The notes: generated by a model not told the origin, from the letters alone. Positions 16,261 to 25,437 are shown, counted from the first letter of the stretch. The stretch: DNA of 64,000 nt from an uncultured Clostridia bacterium (GCA_934162365.1 CAKPIK010000004.1:55545-119544), one strand, 5' to 3'. Numbers and translations: made by a program.

Positions 16261-16539
16261 TTGAAAGTTAATGTAAATTTATATAGCACAATTCCTGGTG
16301 AAATACAAAAATTCTTAAATTTAATGTATCAAAAAGAAATAATATTAGATAATTCATTGAAGTGGAGACATGATTACGATAATCCTACTGAGCTTACAGA
16401 CATAATTGGTACTTTTATAGAAAATAATTATAAATATAAAATTAATATGTGGATTAGTCTAGATAAAGGGGTTTACATCAATGTAACTGAACATAATGCA
16501 GACAAAATAATTAGATATATTTTTGAAAGATTTCCATAG
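16261..16539 (+). CDS. Small protein of unknown function
   Basis: A 92-residue soluble alpha/beta protein with no recognised family. It contains charged and aromatic segments (LKWRHDYDNPTE, NMWISLDKGVYINVTE). The start is read as TTG at 16261, because AGGTGA at 16250-16255 is correctly spaced for it; a GTG at 16252 overlaps that site. The same AGGTGA site occurs before yabQ. It stands alone between a divergent membrane protein gene and a convergent zinc-ribbon gene and ends in a short GC-rich terminator. A real gene is likely from codon use and signals. Confidence 0.6.
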   Translation: MKVNVNLYSTIPGEIQKFLNLMYQKEIILDNSLKWRHDYDNPTELTDIIGTFIENNYKYKINMWISLDKGVYINVTEHNADKIIRYIFERFP

Positions 16540-16544
16540 AAAAA

Positions 16545-16562
16545 AGCGACATAGTCGCTCTT
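16545..16562. terminator. Bidirectional terminator
   Basis: AGCGAC-ATA-GTCGCT, then CTTTTCT; A-rich on the other side, so it can serve both converging genes. Confidence 0.75.
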
Positions 16563-16564
16563 TT

Positions 16565-16990
16565 CTACTCTTTATCATTATCTTCTTCAACTATTTCAAT
16601 TTCTTTTGCATCTTCTACCTTTTCTTCTTTTTGTTCAAATCCACAATGTGGGCAATATTTAGCATCTAAATTAATTTCTGAATAACAGTTTTCACATATT
16701 CTTTTATTTTTTATTTTCAAAATATCCTCTTGGTAAGTTTCAATTTCTTTAGACAATTCATCTATTTGGTTTAAATAAGTATTTAAGTCTTCGTTTATTT
16801 TTACTTCTTCATTATTCAAATATTTTTGATATACAATTTTTCCAATTTCTTCATATAAGTTATTTATTTTTGATTTATTATCATTCATTTTCATTTTTAA
16901 TTTTGCTTCTTTTGCAATCTCACCAGTTTTTTGACTAGTTTTTTTGTATGTTTTATTTGCTATATCTCCTATTTTATTAAAAAAATCCAT
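16565..16990 (-). CDS. Zinc-ribbon protein with coiled coil
   Basis: The 141-residue protein has a basic helical N-terminus, a coiled-coil-like stretch (about 40-90) and a C-terminal zinc ribbon with CENCYSEINLDAKYCPHCG (two CxxC pairs), then a very acidic tail (EEDNDKE). Such zinc-ribbon proteins are common in Clostridia and have no assigned role; the ribbon may bind nucleic acid or protein. GGAGG precedes the ATG. It is downstream of and codirectional with gpsA-plsY-der but has its own leader. Confidence 0.75.
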   Translation of the reverse strand: MDFFNKIGDIANKTYKKTSQKTGEIAKEAKLKMKMNDNKSKINNLYEEIGKIVYQKYLNNEEVKINEDLNTYLNQIDELSKEIETYQEDILKIKNKRICENCYSEINLDAKYCPHCGFEQKEEKVEDAKEIEIVEEDNDKE

Positions 16991-17048
16991 AATACTACCT
17001 CCATTTTTTATTTTTTGTAATTTTTATTTTTTTATTCAAAATTTTAAA

Positions 17049-18032
17049 TTATTCAAATTTTCTATCACGTGTCATTAATTGTTTTAATGCTGTTCTTGGT
17101 TCTAAATTATTATACAAAACCGCATAAACAGTATTAATAATCGGTAATTCTATTCCATACATTTGTCCTAACTTATAAGCAACATCAATATTGTCTATGC
17201 TCTCAATAGTCATTCCAACTTCTTTTTTTGTTTCTTCTATTGTTTTACCTGCTCCAATTAGCATACCAGCTTTTCTATTTCTACTGAATTTACTTGAACA
17301 AGTTACAATTAAATCTCCTAAACCGGAAAGTCCATAAAATGTTTCGCTTCTTCCTCCTAAGGCTTCTCCTAATCTTGAAATTTCAGTTAACCCTCTAGTA
17401 AGAAGTGCAGCAAATGAATTGTCTCCTAATTCCATTCCAACTAATATCCCTGCACAAAAAGCAATTATATTTTTTAAAGCCCCACCAAGTTCTACCCCTT
17501 TTACATCGTGTGACAAATAAATTCTCATATTTTCATTCATTAGCAAATCTTGTAACTCACTAAGTAATTTATTATTTTCAGATGCTAATACCATAGCTGT
17601 AGGTATTCCTTTAGAAACTTCTTCTGCATGACTAGGTCCAGAAAATACTGCTTTTGGATTTTTAGGTAATTCTTCTGTAATTATCTCATCTAATGTATTT
17701 AATGTTTCCATTTCAAATCCTTTTGAACACATTATTATTGGTTGATTAGTTACAAATTCTTTATATTGTTTTATAGTATTTCGTACAACTTTAGAAGGTG
17801 TAACATGAAATATATAATCTGAGTCTTTTATGCACTCTTCAAAACTTTGGGTAGCTAATATATTATCAGGTAATTTTATATCAGGTAAAAATTTGCACTT
17901 TTTTTCATTATTAATTAAGTCTGCCTCTTCTTTCAAAAAGGACCATACTTTAATATTGTTTCCTAATTTTGCCATGTGAATAGCTAAAGCTACTCCCCAG
18001 CTTCCACTTCCTACTATTGCAATATTTTTCAT
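17049..18032 (-). CDS. gpsA: Glycerol-3-phosphate dehydrogenase [NAD(P)+]
   Basis: The 327-residue enzyme reduces dihydroxyacetone phosphate to sn-glycerol-3-phosphate for phospholipid synthesis. The Rossmann motif is VGSGSWGVALAIHMA (about 6-20), SGPSHAEEV and the catalytic GVELGGALKNIIAF are conserved, and GLSGLGDLIVTCSSKFSRN lies in the C-terminal domain. It overlaps plsY by one base (stop/start), so the two are translationally coupled; der is directly upstream. This groups acyl-acceptor supply and first acylation. Confidence 0.97.
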   Translation of the reverse strand: MKNIAIVGSGSWGVALAIHMAKLGNNIKVWSFLKEEADLINNEKKCKFLPDIKLPDNILATQSFEECIKDSDYIFHVTPSKVVRNTIKQYKEFVTNQPIIMCSKGFEMETLNTLDEIITEELPKNPKAVFSGPSHAEEVSKGIPTAMVLASENNKLLSELQDLLMNENMRIYLSHDVKGVELGGALKNIIAFCAGILVGMELGDNSFAALLTRGLTEISRLGEALGGRSETFYGLSGLGDLIVTCSSKFSRNRKAGMLIGAGKTIEETKKEVGMTIESIDNIDVAYKLGQMYGIELPIINTVYAVLYNNLEPRTALKQLMTRDRKFE

Positions 18033-18688
18033 TAAACAGTATCCTCCTTCTTTTTGAAAGAAATTTTATTTTCAGTTCCATTAAATAATCTTTTTATATT
18101 ACTTCTATGATTAAAAGCTATAATTAATGCAATTATTATGCTATATATTAGATAATTGCCTGGCACAATATAATTTTCCTTTAAAAATAAAGTTAACACA
18201 GGAAATAATATTGCTGCTCCAAGAGAACCAACTGAAACCATTCTTGTTAAAATTATTAATACTAAAGCAAATACTAAACATATTAATCCAATTTGATAAT
18301 TAGTAGTTAAAAGTATTCCTAAGGCTGTTGCAACCCCTTTTCCGCCTTTAAATCCAAAATAAATTGGATATGTATGACCTATTATTACAAAAATTCCTGA
18401 GATTTGTACAAGTATTGATGTATCAATTTCAACTTGTGCAAGCTTTAAACATAACCATTTATAGAAAATTGCAAAATAAATTGCAAGCACTCCCTTTAGA
18501 ATATCTAATACAAGAGTTATAATAGCAGCTCCTTTTCCAACTGTTCTAAGCATATTAGTAGTTCCTGCATTTCCACTTCCTTTTTCTCTTACATCAAATC
18601 CTGCAAATTTTTTACTTATCAAAATTGAAAAATTAACACTTCCAATTAAATAAGCAACTATTCCCATTATTATATAATATGGTATCAT
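18032..18688 (-). CDS. plsY: Glycerol-3-phosphate acyltransferase PlsY
   Basis: The 218-residue membrane enzyme moves an acyl group from acyl phosphate to glycerol-3-phosphate. Family motifs: GSVNFSILISK, the GSGNAGTTNMLR loop, GHTYPIYFGFKGGKGVATALG and NHRSNIKRL. Five or more membrane helices are visible. The start overlaps the der stop by one base and the stop overlaps the gpsA start by one base, so der-plsY-gpsA is a tight operon. Confidence 0.97.
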   Translation of the reverse strand: MIPYYIIMGIVAYLIGSVNFSILISKKFAGFDVREKGSGNAGTTNMLRTVGKGAAIITLVLDILKGVLAIYFAIFYKWLCLKLAQVEIDTSILVQISGIFVIIGHTYPIYFGFKGGKGVATALGILLTTNYQIGLICLVFALVLIILTRMVSVGSLGAAILFPVLTLFLKENYIVPGNYLIYSIIIALIIAFNHRSNIKRLFNGTENKISFKKKEDTV

Positions 18689-20013
18689 TATTTTTCCTCC
18701 TTTTTCTCTCGTACAATCATTCTAATTGGTGTACCTTGTAGGCCAAACTCTTTTCTTAATTGATTTATTAAATATCGTTCATATGAAAAATGAAATAAGT
18801 CTTTATCATTAACAAATATTACAAATGTTGGTGGCTTTGTAGAAGCTTGTGTCATATAAAAGATTTTTAATCTTTTTCCTTTATCTGTTGGTGGTTGAAC
18901 TAAAGCAATTGCCTCATTTAATACTTGATTAATAACAGATGTGTTCATTCTCATTGCATTGTTAGCAGCCACTTGATTAATTAATTCAAATAATTTATTT
19001 ATTCTTTGACCAGTTTTAGCAGATATAAATATAATAGGCGCATAACTTAAGTATGATAATCTATTATAAATATCTTTTTTAAATTTTTCTGTTGTATTAT
19101 TATCTTTTTCTATTTCATCCCATTTGTTTACAACAATAACAATACCTTTACCTGCCTCATGAGCTTCTCCTGCAATTTTTGCATCTTGATCTGTAACGCC
19201 TTCATTGGCATCTATCATCATTAAGCAAACATCGCTTCTTTCAATCGCAAATAAAGTTCTCATAATACTAAATTTCTCTATAGATTCTTTAATTTTACTT
19301 TTCTTTCTAACACCCGCTGTATCTATAAATGTATATTTTCCAAATTCATTTTGATAATCAGAATCTATAGCATCTCTTGTTGTTCCGGCAATATCACTTA
19401 CAATTAATCTATTTTCACCTAATATTTTATTAACTAAAGATGATTTTCCAACATTTGGTTTTCCTATTACAGCAACTTTTACTATTTCATTATCGTCTTC
19501 TAAAGTATCTTTTTCTGGAAGCAGATTGTATACTTTATCTAAAACATCACCTATTCCTTTAGCATTTGCTGCTGAAATTGCCATAGGTTCTCCTAGTCCC
19601 AAGTTATAGAATTCATATATATCATCTGATTCTTTTCCAAAATTGTCTGCTTTATTACAAATTAGCACAACTTTCTTTTTTGATTTTTTAAGCATTAATG
19701 CAATATCTTTATCTGCTGCTGTTACGCCTTGTTTTATATCTGTTAAAAACAAAATAACATCAGCAATTTGTATTGCTATTTCAGCTTGTTTTCTCATTTG
19801 ATTTATAATTATATCATCAGTTTCTGGTTCTATTCCCGCTGTGTCAACGACAGTAAATATTCTATCACGCCAAGCAGTTTCTGAATAAACTCTGTCTCTT
19901 GTAACTCCGGGTGTATCTTCAACAATTGATATCCTTTGTCCAACAATATAATTAAAAAATGTTGATTTTCCAACATTTGGTTTTCCTATTATAGCAACTA
20001 TTGGTTTTGACAT
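18688..20013 (-). CDS. der: Ribosome-assembly GTPase Der (EngA)
   Basis: The 441-residue protein has two tandem GTPase domains and a C-terminal KH-like domain. G1 motifs are GKPNVGKST (about 10-18) and GKPNVGKSS (about 185), both followed by DTPG/DTAG and NKAD/NKWD motifs. Der acts in 50S subunit maturation. It begins the der-plsY-gpsA operon, with GAGG before the ATG. The length is normal. Confidence 0.98.
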   Translation of the reverse strand: MSKPIVAIIGKPNVGKSTFFNYIVGQRISIVEDTPGVTRDRVYSETAWRDRIFTVVDTAGIEPETDDIIINQMRKQAEIAIQIADVILFLTDIKQGVTAADKDIALMLKKSKKKVVLICNKADNFGKESDDIYEFYNLGLGEPMAISAANAKGIGDVLDKVYNLLPEKDTLEDDNEIVKVAVIGKPNVGKSSLVNKILGENRLIVSDIAGTTRDAIDSDYQNEFGKYTFIDTAGVRKKSKIKESIEKFSIMRTLFAIERSDVCLMMIDANEGVTDQDAKIAGEAHEAGKGIVIVVNKWDEIEKDNNTTEKFKKDIYNRLSYLSYAPIIFISAKTGQRINKLFELINQVAANNAMRMNTSVINQVLNEAIALVQPPTDKGKRLKIFYMTQASTKPPTFVIFVNDKDLFHFSYERYLINQLRKEFGLQGTPIRMIVREKKEEK

Positions 20014-20044
20014 TTTCTTTCCTCATTTCTTAATAAACATAAAC

Positions 20045-20539
20045 TTAATATGTGGCAATGCCATTTAATAATTCATCATTATTAATCCATTCTTCTACAT
20101 TTACTTCTAGATATTTTCTTTTATTAATTCTAACAAAAACTTTTTCTATTCCGGCATTAATAATTAATTTCCTACATGTTTGACAACACATTGCGCCTTC
20201 TTCATATTTTCCAGTATCTTTTCTTCTGCACGCAAGATACATTGTAGCTCCTAGCATATCTTTTCTTGCAGCACTAATTATTGCATTCTGTTCCGCATGA
20301 ACACTCCTACATGCATCATGTCCGCCATGATGTATTTCTGGATAAAGTTTCTTTTTTATACAATATCCTAAATCAATGCAATTAGTTCTTCCTCTAGGTG
20401 CACCACTATAACCTGTTGATATAATCTCATCATTTTTAACTATAATACAGCCATAATCTTTTCTTAAGCAAGTTCCTCTTTCTGATACAGTTTCAGCTAT
20501 ATCTAAATAGTAATTAATTTTATCAACTCTTTTAGGCAT
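20045..20539 (-). CDS. Deoxycytidylate (dCMP) deaminase
   Basis: The 164-residue zinc enzyme of the cytidine/deoxycytidylate deaminase fold converts dCMP to dUMP for thymidylate synthesis. The zinc/catalytic HAEQNAI motif is near residue 82, and the second motif reads CCQTC where most relatives have PCxxC. GYSGAPRGRTNC is typical of dCMP deaminases (ComEB group). It lies 31 bases upstream of der on the same strand and may be cotranscribed with it. Confidence 0.93.
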   Translation of the reverse strand: MPKRVDKINYYLDIAETVSERGTCLRKDYGCIIVKNDEIISTGYSGAPRGRTNCIDLGYCIKKKLYPEIHHGGHDACRSVHAEQNAIISAARKDMLGATMYLACRRKDTGKYEEGAMCCQTCRKLIINAGIEKVFVRINKRKYLEVNVEEWINNDELLNGIATY

Positions 20540-20610
20540 ATAATCCCACCTTTCTGTTTTGCATTATATCATATTTTATAATTAATGAAAATACATATTT
20601 AAATAAAAAT

Positions 20611-20642
20611 AAAAGATATAGTATAAACACACTATATCTTTT
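20611..20642 (-). terminator. Terminator of the 83-residue protein gene
   Basis: AAAAGATATAGT / ACTATATCTTTT with an 8-base loop and T-rich continuation on the minus strand. Confidence 0.8.
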
Positions 20643-20668
20643 ATCACATCATACAAGTTATTAATACA

Positions 20669-20920
20669 TTATTTGGTAGCTATATTTATTCTAGCTTTAC
20701 CTCTTCTAGTAAAATAAGTTTTTACATATATTTTGGCATTTTTTTCTTTTAAAAAATAATAAACATTTCTTGAAATATGAAAGCCCGGTTCATAAAATCC
20801 TTGTGTCATAGCATTATTAATTATATTAATAATGCTATTGATTTGATCGCTATCAAGTTCAAAATCCGATACTATCTTTACTTTATATAAGTTATATGTA
20901 TTTTTTCTCCGAAACTTCAT
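20669..20920 (-). CDS. Small basic protein of unknown function
   Basis: The 83-residue product is basic at both ends (MKFRRKN; TRRGKARINIATK), with an alpha/beta pattern between and no Cys. I do not recognise a family. It has its own terminator downstream, and shares a 230-base intergenic region with the divergent rpmF gene. Codon use and a GGAG-type ribosome binding site (AAAGGAG before the ATG) support a real gene. A nucleic-acid-binding role would be a guess from charge only. Confidence 0.6.
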   Translation of the reverse strand: MKFRRKNTYNLYKVKIVSDFELDSDQINSIINIINNAMTQGFYEPGFHISRNVYYFLKEKNAKIYVKTYFTRRGKARINIATK

Positions 20921-21045
20921 CAGCTTTCTCCTTTGTTATTTATTTGTATGATGATTTATACAAATTGGTGTATTAACCAATGCATTATATATTATATCAT
21001 ATATTTGTGAATATTTCAATTTTAGCAAGAAATTTGGATTCAGTC

Positions 21046-21074
21046 TTGACAAATAAATAAAAAAATTGTATAAT
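21046..21074 (+). promoter_or_regulatory. Full-consensus promoter of rpmF
   Basis: TTGACA (21046-21051), 17-base spacer, TATAAT (21069-21074): an exact SigA consensus, about 70 bases before the rpmF ribosome binding site. Confidence 0.9.
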
Positions 21075-21151
21075 TTTTTAGTGACAAATTATTTTGAATA
21101 AAATTTAAGATATATAAATATCGTTTCTATTTTACAGAGGAGGGATTTGAA

Positions 21152-21346
21152 ATGGCACAACCAAAAAGAAGATGGTCAAAAGCTAGAACACATTTAAAAA
21201 GATCAACATGGAAATTAGAAAATAAAACATTAGCTACTTGCCCACATTGTCATGAAGCAGTGTTACCACACAGAGTATGTTCAAATTGTGGTTACTATAA
21301 TGGTAAAGAAGTTATGACTGTAAAAAATAATGAAGAAAATAAATAA
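21152..21346 (+). CDS. rpmF: 50S ribosomal protein L32
   Basis: The 64-residue protein has the L32 N-terminus AQPKRRWSKARTHLKRS and a zinc ribbon with CPHCHEAVLPHRVCSNCG (CxxC x2), so it is the zinc-containing C+ form. It is part of the large ribosomal subunit. AGAGGAGGG precedes the ATG. The usual upstream DUF177/YceD gene and downstream plsX/fabH genes are absent: rpmF stands alone with its own consensus promoter and terminator. Confidence 0.97.
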   Translation: MAQPKRRWSKARTHLKRSTWKLENKTLATCPHCHEAVLPHRVCSNCGYYNGKEVMTVKNNEENK

Positions 21347-21378
21347 AAAAATGTGATTTTTAAATCACATTTTTTTAT
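21345..21378 (+). terminator. Terminator after rpmF
   Basis: AAAAAAATGTGATTT / AAATCACATTTTTTT with a 2-base loop; T-rich in both directions, so it can also serve the converging aminopeptidase gene. Confidence 0.88.
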
Positions 21379-21391
21379 TTATTTTTTTATT

Positions 21392-22795
21392 CTAATTCCA
21401 AAAAACTTTATATGCTTCATATGCACAATATACATCATATTTTGAAGTCACTTCATATGGTGCATGCATTGATAATACTGGTACGCCACAATCAATTACG
21501 TCTACACCTTTATTAGCTAAAATATATGCTATTGTGCCTCCGCCACCAACATCAACTTTTCCAAGTTCAGTAAGTTGATAATCTATTTTGTTATCATCTA
21601 ACATTCTTCTTATCTCTGCAACAAATTCAGCATTTGCATCTGATGCTCCTGATTTTCCCCTTGCTCCTGTATATTTTACGACAGCAATTCCTTTACCTAA
21701 ATATCCTGCATTTTTTGTATCTGATACGCTTGCATAAATTGGGTCAAATCCTGCATCAACATCAGAAGATAACATTCTAGAATTGCAAAATACTTTTCTT
21801 ATTAAATCAGGTTTGTTTTCTCCTGTTTTGTTTAATATTTCTGATATGAAATAATCAAATACTAATGATTCCATTCCAGTATTTCCAACACTGCCTATTT
21901 CTTCTTTGTCAGATAAAATCATTACAGCAGTTTTTTCTGGACTATGAGTATCTAATAATCCCCTTATAGCAGTATAAGCACACACTCTGTCATCTTGGCC
22001 ATAACCTGCAACCATACTACTATCAAAGCCTAGACTTCTTGCTTTAAATGCTGGCACTAATTCTAATTCCGCACTTAAAAAGTCTGCTTCTGTTATTCCA
22101 TATTTATTATTTAAAATATTTAGAATATTTAATTTTACTTTTTCATCAATCTCTTTATCGTTATATGGTCTACTTCCAATTAGAAGGTTTAGATCTTCTC
22201 CTTTAACACCTTCTTTAAGTTTTCTTTCCATTTGTTCTTGAGCTAAATGAGGTAAAAGATCTGTAATTGTGAATATTGGATCTTCATCACTTTCACCTAT
22301 ATTTACATTTATTTTTTCTCCACTTGTTTTAACTATAACACCATGTATTGCAAGTGGAATTGTAGTCCATTGATATTTTTTTATTCCACCATAATAATGT
22401 GTTTTAAAATAAGCAAAACCTCCATCTTCATATAATGGATTTGGTTTTAAATCTAATCTTGGTGAATCTATATGTGCTCCAACAACATTTATTCCTTCTT
22501 GTACTTCCTTGCTTCCTATAACAGCTGCATAAACGCTTTTATTTCTATTAATATAATAAACTTTATCGCCAGGTTTTAAAGTTTCACATTCACAAATAGA
22601 TTTAAATCCGTTCTCATCTAGCATTTTCTTTGCAAATGTTGCACATTCTCTTTCTGTTTTTCCATTATTTAAAAAGTAAATATACTCATTAGAGAAGTTC
22701 ATTATTATTTTATCTTTTTCTTCATTAACTTTAAGCCACCCATTCTCTTTTTTATTAAATAACCTTTCTTTTAATTCTTTAGTTTCTTCACCCAT
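21392..22795 (-). CDS. M18-family aminopeptidase
   Basis: The 467-residue zinc aminopeptidase has the M18 metal-binding pattern: GAHIDSPRLDLKP (His, Asp), GQDDRVCAY (Asp), DKEEIGSVGNTGM (Glu-Glu) and a late SMHAPYEVTS (His). M18 enzymes form large tetrahedral complexes and remove acidic or neutral N-terminal residues from cytosolic peptides. Length is typical. It is 25 bases downstream of ychF on the same strand. Confidence 0.94.
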   Translation of the reverse strand: MGEETKELKERLFNKKENGWLKVNEEKDKIIMNFSNEYIYFLNNGKTERECATFAKKMLDENGFKSICECETLKPGDKVYYINRNKSVYAAVIGSKEVQEGINVVGAHIDSPRLDLKPNPLYEDGGFAYFKTHYYGGIKKYQWTTIPLAIHGVIVKTSGEKINVNIGESDEDPIFTITDLLPHLAQEQMERKLKEGVKGEDLNLLIGSRPYNDKEIDEKVKLNILNILNNKYGITEADFLSAELELVPAFKARSLGFDSSMVAGYGQDDRVCAYTAIRGLLDTHSPEKTAVMILSDKEEIGSVGNTGMESLVFDYFISEILNKTGENKPDLIRKVFCNSRMLSSDVDAGFDPIYASVSDTKNAGYLGKGIAVVKYTGARGKSGASDANAEFVAEIRRMLDDNKIDYQLTELGKVDVGGGGTIAYILANKGVDVIDCGVPVLSMHAPYEVTSKYDVYCAYEAYKVFWN

Positions 22796-22820
22796 ATTTT
22801 ATCCTCCTTTATATTATAAA

Positions 22821-23912
22821 TTACACATTAAATCTAAAAAGTACAATATCTCCATCCTGCATAATATATTCTTTTCCTTCCATTCTTAAAAGTCCCTTTT
22901 CTCTAACAGCATTCATTGAACCTTCTCTTACTAAATCGTCAAAGCTAACAACTTCAGCCTTTATAAAACCTCTTTGAATATCTGAATGTATTTTTCCTGC
23001 TGCTTCTGGTGCTTTAGTTCCTTTCTTTATTGTCCATGCTCTAACTTCTGGTTCTCCAGCAGTTAAAAACGACATAAGTCCTAGTAAATCATAACTTGCT
23101 TTTACAACTTTATCAAGTCCAGACTCTTCCAAACCTAAAGCTTCCAACATTTCTTTTTTGTCCTCGCCTTCTAACGAAGATAATTCTTCTTCTATTTTAA
23201 CACATAGAGGAATAACTTTAGCATTTTCATTTTTTGCATAATCTCTAACTTCATTAAAATATTTATCATTCTCAATGTCCGCTAATTGTTCTTCAGAAAC
23301 ATTTGCTATATACAGTATAGGCTTAGATGTTAAAAGATATACATCTTTTATTAAATCTTTTTCTTCTTCACTTAAATCAACACTTCTTGCTGCTTTTCCA
23401 GCTTCTAATGCTTGTTTTAATTTATTTAAAACATCAATCTCCAATTGCGCTTTTTTATCTGCCTTTAATTTAATCTTTGCACGTTCTAATCTTTTATCAA
23501 CTGTTTCTAAATCTGCAAACACTAATTCTAAATTAATTGTTTCAATATCTCTTGTTGGATTTATATTTCCATCAACATGAACAACATTAGGATTTTCAAA
23601 GCATCTAACAACTTCGACGATACTGTCTACCTCTCTTATATGTGACAAGAATTTGTTTCCTAAGCCTTCACCTTTACTTGCTCCCTTTACCAACCCTGCA
23701 ATATCTACGAATTCAATTACAGCATGAGTAGTTTTTTGTGGATTATACATCTTAGTTAAAGTATCCAATCTTTCATCTGGAACAGGAACTACTCCAATAT
23801 TTGGTTCTATTGTACAAAATGGATAATTAGCACATTCTGCACCTGCATTAGTAATCGCATTAAACATTGTACTTTTCCCGACATTTGGAAGTCCTACAAT
23901 ACCTATTTTCAT
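22821..23912 (-). CDS. ychF: Ribosome-binding ATPase YchF/OLA1
   Basis: The 363-residue Obg-family ATPase has G1 GLPNVGKSTMFNAIT at residues 6-20, switch region FVDIAGLVKGASKGEGLGN, an NVSEEQL element in place of NKxD (typical of YchF ATP preference), and a C-terminal TGS domain (about 280-360, KGTKAPEAAGKIHSD). It associates with the 70S ribosome and modulates translation under stress. The aminopeptidase gene follows closely. Confidence 0.97.
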   Translation of the reverse strand: MKIGIVGLPNVGKSTMFNAITNAGAECANYPFCTIEPNIGVVPVPDERLDTLTKMYNPQKTTHAVIEFVDIAGLVKGASKGEGLGNKFLSHIREVDSIVEVVRCFENPNVVHVDGNINPTRDIETINLELVFADLETVDKRLERAKIKLKADKKAQLEIDVLNKLKQALEAGKAARSVDLSEEEKDLIKDVYLLTSKPILYIANVSEEQLADIENDKYFNEVRDYAKNENAKVIPLCVKIEEELSSLEGEDKKEMLEALGLEESGLDKVVKASYDLLGLMSFLTAGEPEVRAWTIKKGTKAPEAAGKIHSDIQRGFIKAEVVSFDDLVREGSMNAVREKGLLRMEGKEYIMQDGDIVLFRFNV

Positions 23913-23986
23913 TTATTTCTCCTCTTTTCTTTTTTAGCTAGTAATAATATATCACAAGGTTTAAATATTGTAAAGAATGAGAATAT

Positions 23987-24029
23987 AAAAAAAGACTTTA
24001 AATATTTTTAATATTTAAAGTCTTTTTTT
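23987..24029 (-). terminator. Terminator of the DUF5684 gene
   Basis: A 19-20 bp near-perfect stem (AAAGACTTTAAATATT / AATATTTAAAGTCTTT) with T runs at both ends; lies between the DUF5684 gene and ychF. Confidence 0.88.
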
Positions 24030-24041
24030 TATTTTATTAAC

Positions 24042-24500
24042 TTATGCTTCTTTACTATCTAATTGATATTCTGCATCTCCAAATGCAAGTATCATCATAA
24101 ATATTGTATTTAACAATATTAATCCAACTGCAAATCCGCCTTCTTTTCCAAAAGCTTTAGCAAGATTTATCATTAAATAAATTGAAAGTGCAAATGAAGC
24201 TACCCAACCAATAACTGGTATAAATGCTGCTAGGTATGCAAGTATCCACCATGGTGATATTCCAGCTATTCTAAATAAAATAACTATATTATAAATTGGT
24301 ATTAAAGATTTCCATCCTGCTTGTCCAGCTTTAGTGAATATTTTCCAATTTGCAATGATAGTTAATACTCCAATTGCTATTGATATTAAGTATATTGCCA
24401 TTATCATTCCAGCAAAAACTCCTCCAAGAGCTCCTCCTAAAGCTGCATAACCAGCATCTGAAATATCAGCACTAGTTGTTAGATAAGAGTAATTGTACAT
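24042..24500 (-). CDS. DUF5684-type integral membrane protein
   Basis: The 152-residue protein has four hydrophobic helices. The segment TIIANWKIFTKAGQAGWKSLIPIYN and PWWILAYLAAFIPVIGW matches the DUF5684 family (small membrane proteins with a W-x-I-F-x-K-A-G motif, sometimes fused to signal peptidase-like proteins). The function is unknown. It is monocistronic, with TTTCCTCC complement as ribosome binding site and its own strong terminator. Confidence 0.75.
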   Translation of the reverse strand: MYNYSYLTTSADISDAGYAALGGALGGVFAGMIMAIYLISIAIGVLTIIANWKIFTKAGQAGWKSLIPIYNIVILFRIAGISPWWILAYLAAFIPVIGWVASFALSIYLMINLAKAFGKEGGFAVGLILLNTIFMMILAFGDAEYQLDSKEA

Positions 24501-24596
24501 AGTTTTTTCCTCCTTTTATTTTTTATGAATTTATTTTACATTATATGACAATAAATAGCAACACTTTTTTAATATTAAAAGCAAATAATCAATAAA

Positions 24597-24631
24597 AAAA
24601 CACACCTGTAACTTGACGGTTGATGTGTTTT
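24597..24631 (-). terminator. Terminator of tRNA-Thr(GGT)
   Basis: On the minus strand AAAACACA / TGTGTTTT closes an imperfect inner stem and ends in T residues, 22 bases after the tRNA CCA. Confidence 0.7.
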
Positions 24632-24652
24632 TTATCTCGTAATTATTCATAA

Positions 24653-24728
24653 TGGAGCTTCCAGCCGGAATCGAACCGGCGACCCCAGCCTTACCATGGC
24701 TGTGCTCTACCTACTGAGCTATAGAAGC
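24653..24728 (-). tRNA. tRNA-Thr (GGT)
   Basis: 76 nt with encoded CCA. Acceptor GCTTCTA/TGGAAGC, D arm GCTC/GAGC, anticodon loop ATGGTAA between CAGCC and GGCTG, T arm GCCGG-TTCGATT-CCGGC. Anticodon GGT reads ACC and ACT. Confidence 0.96.
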
Positions 24729-24756
24729 ATATATAACAAAGTGGATAATTTTTATA

Positions 24757-25404
24757 TTAATCTTCACTATCCACTATATTTTTTATTGCTTTTTTCCTAA
24801 TTCTTTGTATTGCATTATCAACAGACTTAACTTGTGTATCAAGTTTTTCAGCTATTGTAACATAGCTTTCACCACGAATAAATCGAGCTAAAACTTGTTT
24901 TTCAAAACTACTTAGGTTTTTATCTATTGCGTCTTCTATTCTTTCATAATATTCTTTTTTGGTAATAGTATCTAATGGATCTTCTGTTGTGTGAGAATTA
25001 AATACCTCTAACACGCTTGTGTCTTCATCATCTTCATAAGCTGCTGTATTTAAAGATAAATAGGAATTCAAAGGCATGTTTTTCTGTCTGTTAGATGTTT
25101 TTATTGCAGTTATTAATTGTCTTTCTATACACATATTTGCAAATGTTTTAAATGAATTTTGTTTGTCAGGATTAAAAGACTGAATGGCTTTAAATAAACC
25201 AATCATTCCTTCTTGGATTATATCTTCTCTTTCTGCACCAATAATAAAGTATTTGCCAACTTTCATGTTAACTAAATCTTTATATTTTTCAATTATAAAA
25301 TCAAGAGCATATTTGTCATCTGATTTAACTAAAGAAATAAGTTCTTCATCTGACATAGAATTATAATTTGTATCAAGTGAATAAAAAACATTTGCGTTCC
25401 CCAT
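24757..25404 (-). CDS. sigH: Sporulation sigma factor SigH
   Basis: The 215-residue sigma-70-family protein matches SigH (Spo0H). Region 2 contains REDIIQEGMIGLFKAIQSF and SFKTFANMCIERQLITAIKTSNRQ, and region 4 ends with YVTIAEKLDTQVKSVDNAIQRIRKKA. SigH directs early sporulation and stationary-phase genes. It has a consensus promoter with an upstream repeat cluster. A tRNA-Thr gene follows 28 bases beyond the stop, so read-through could connect them. rqcH is divergent. Confidence 0.94.
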   Translation of the reverse strand: MGNANVFYSLDTNYNSMSDEELISLVKSDDKYALDFIIEKYKDLVNMKVGKYFIIGAEREDIIQEGMIGLFKAIQSFNPDKQNSFKTFANMCIERQLITAIKTSNRQKNMPLNSYLSLNTAAYEDDEDTSVLEVFNSHTTEDPLDTITKKEYYERIEDAIDKNLSSFEKQVLARFIRGESYVTIAEKLDTQVKSVDNAIQRIRKKAIKNIVDSED

Positions 25405-25437
25405 TTATAAAAGCCTCCGTATTTTGTACTTTAAACA

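Noticed and set aside
16252..16539. GTG start for the 92-residue protein
   Set aside because: The GTG is part of the ribosome binding site; TTG at 16261 has correct spacing.
24597..24728. Mobile element next to tRNA-Thr(GGT)
   Set aside because: Only a terminator and the sigH gene flank it; no duplicated tRNA end is seen there, unlike at tRNA-Thr(CGT).
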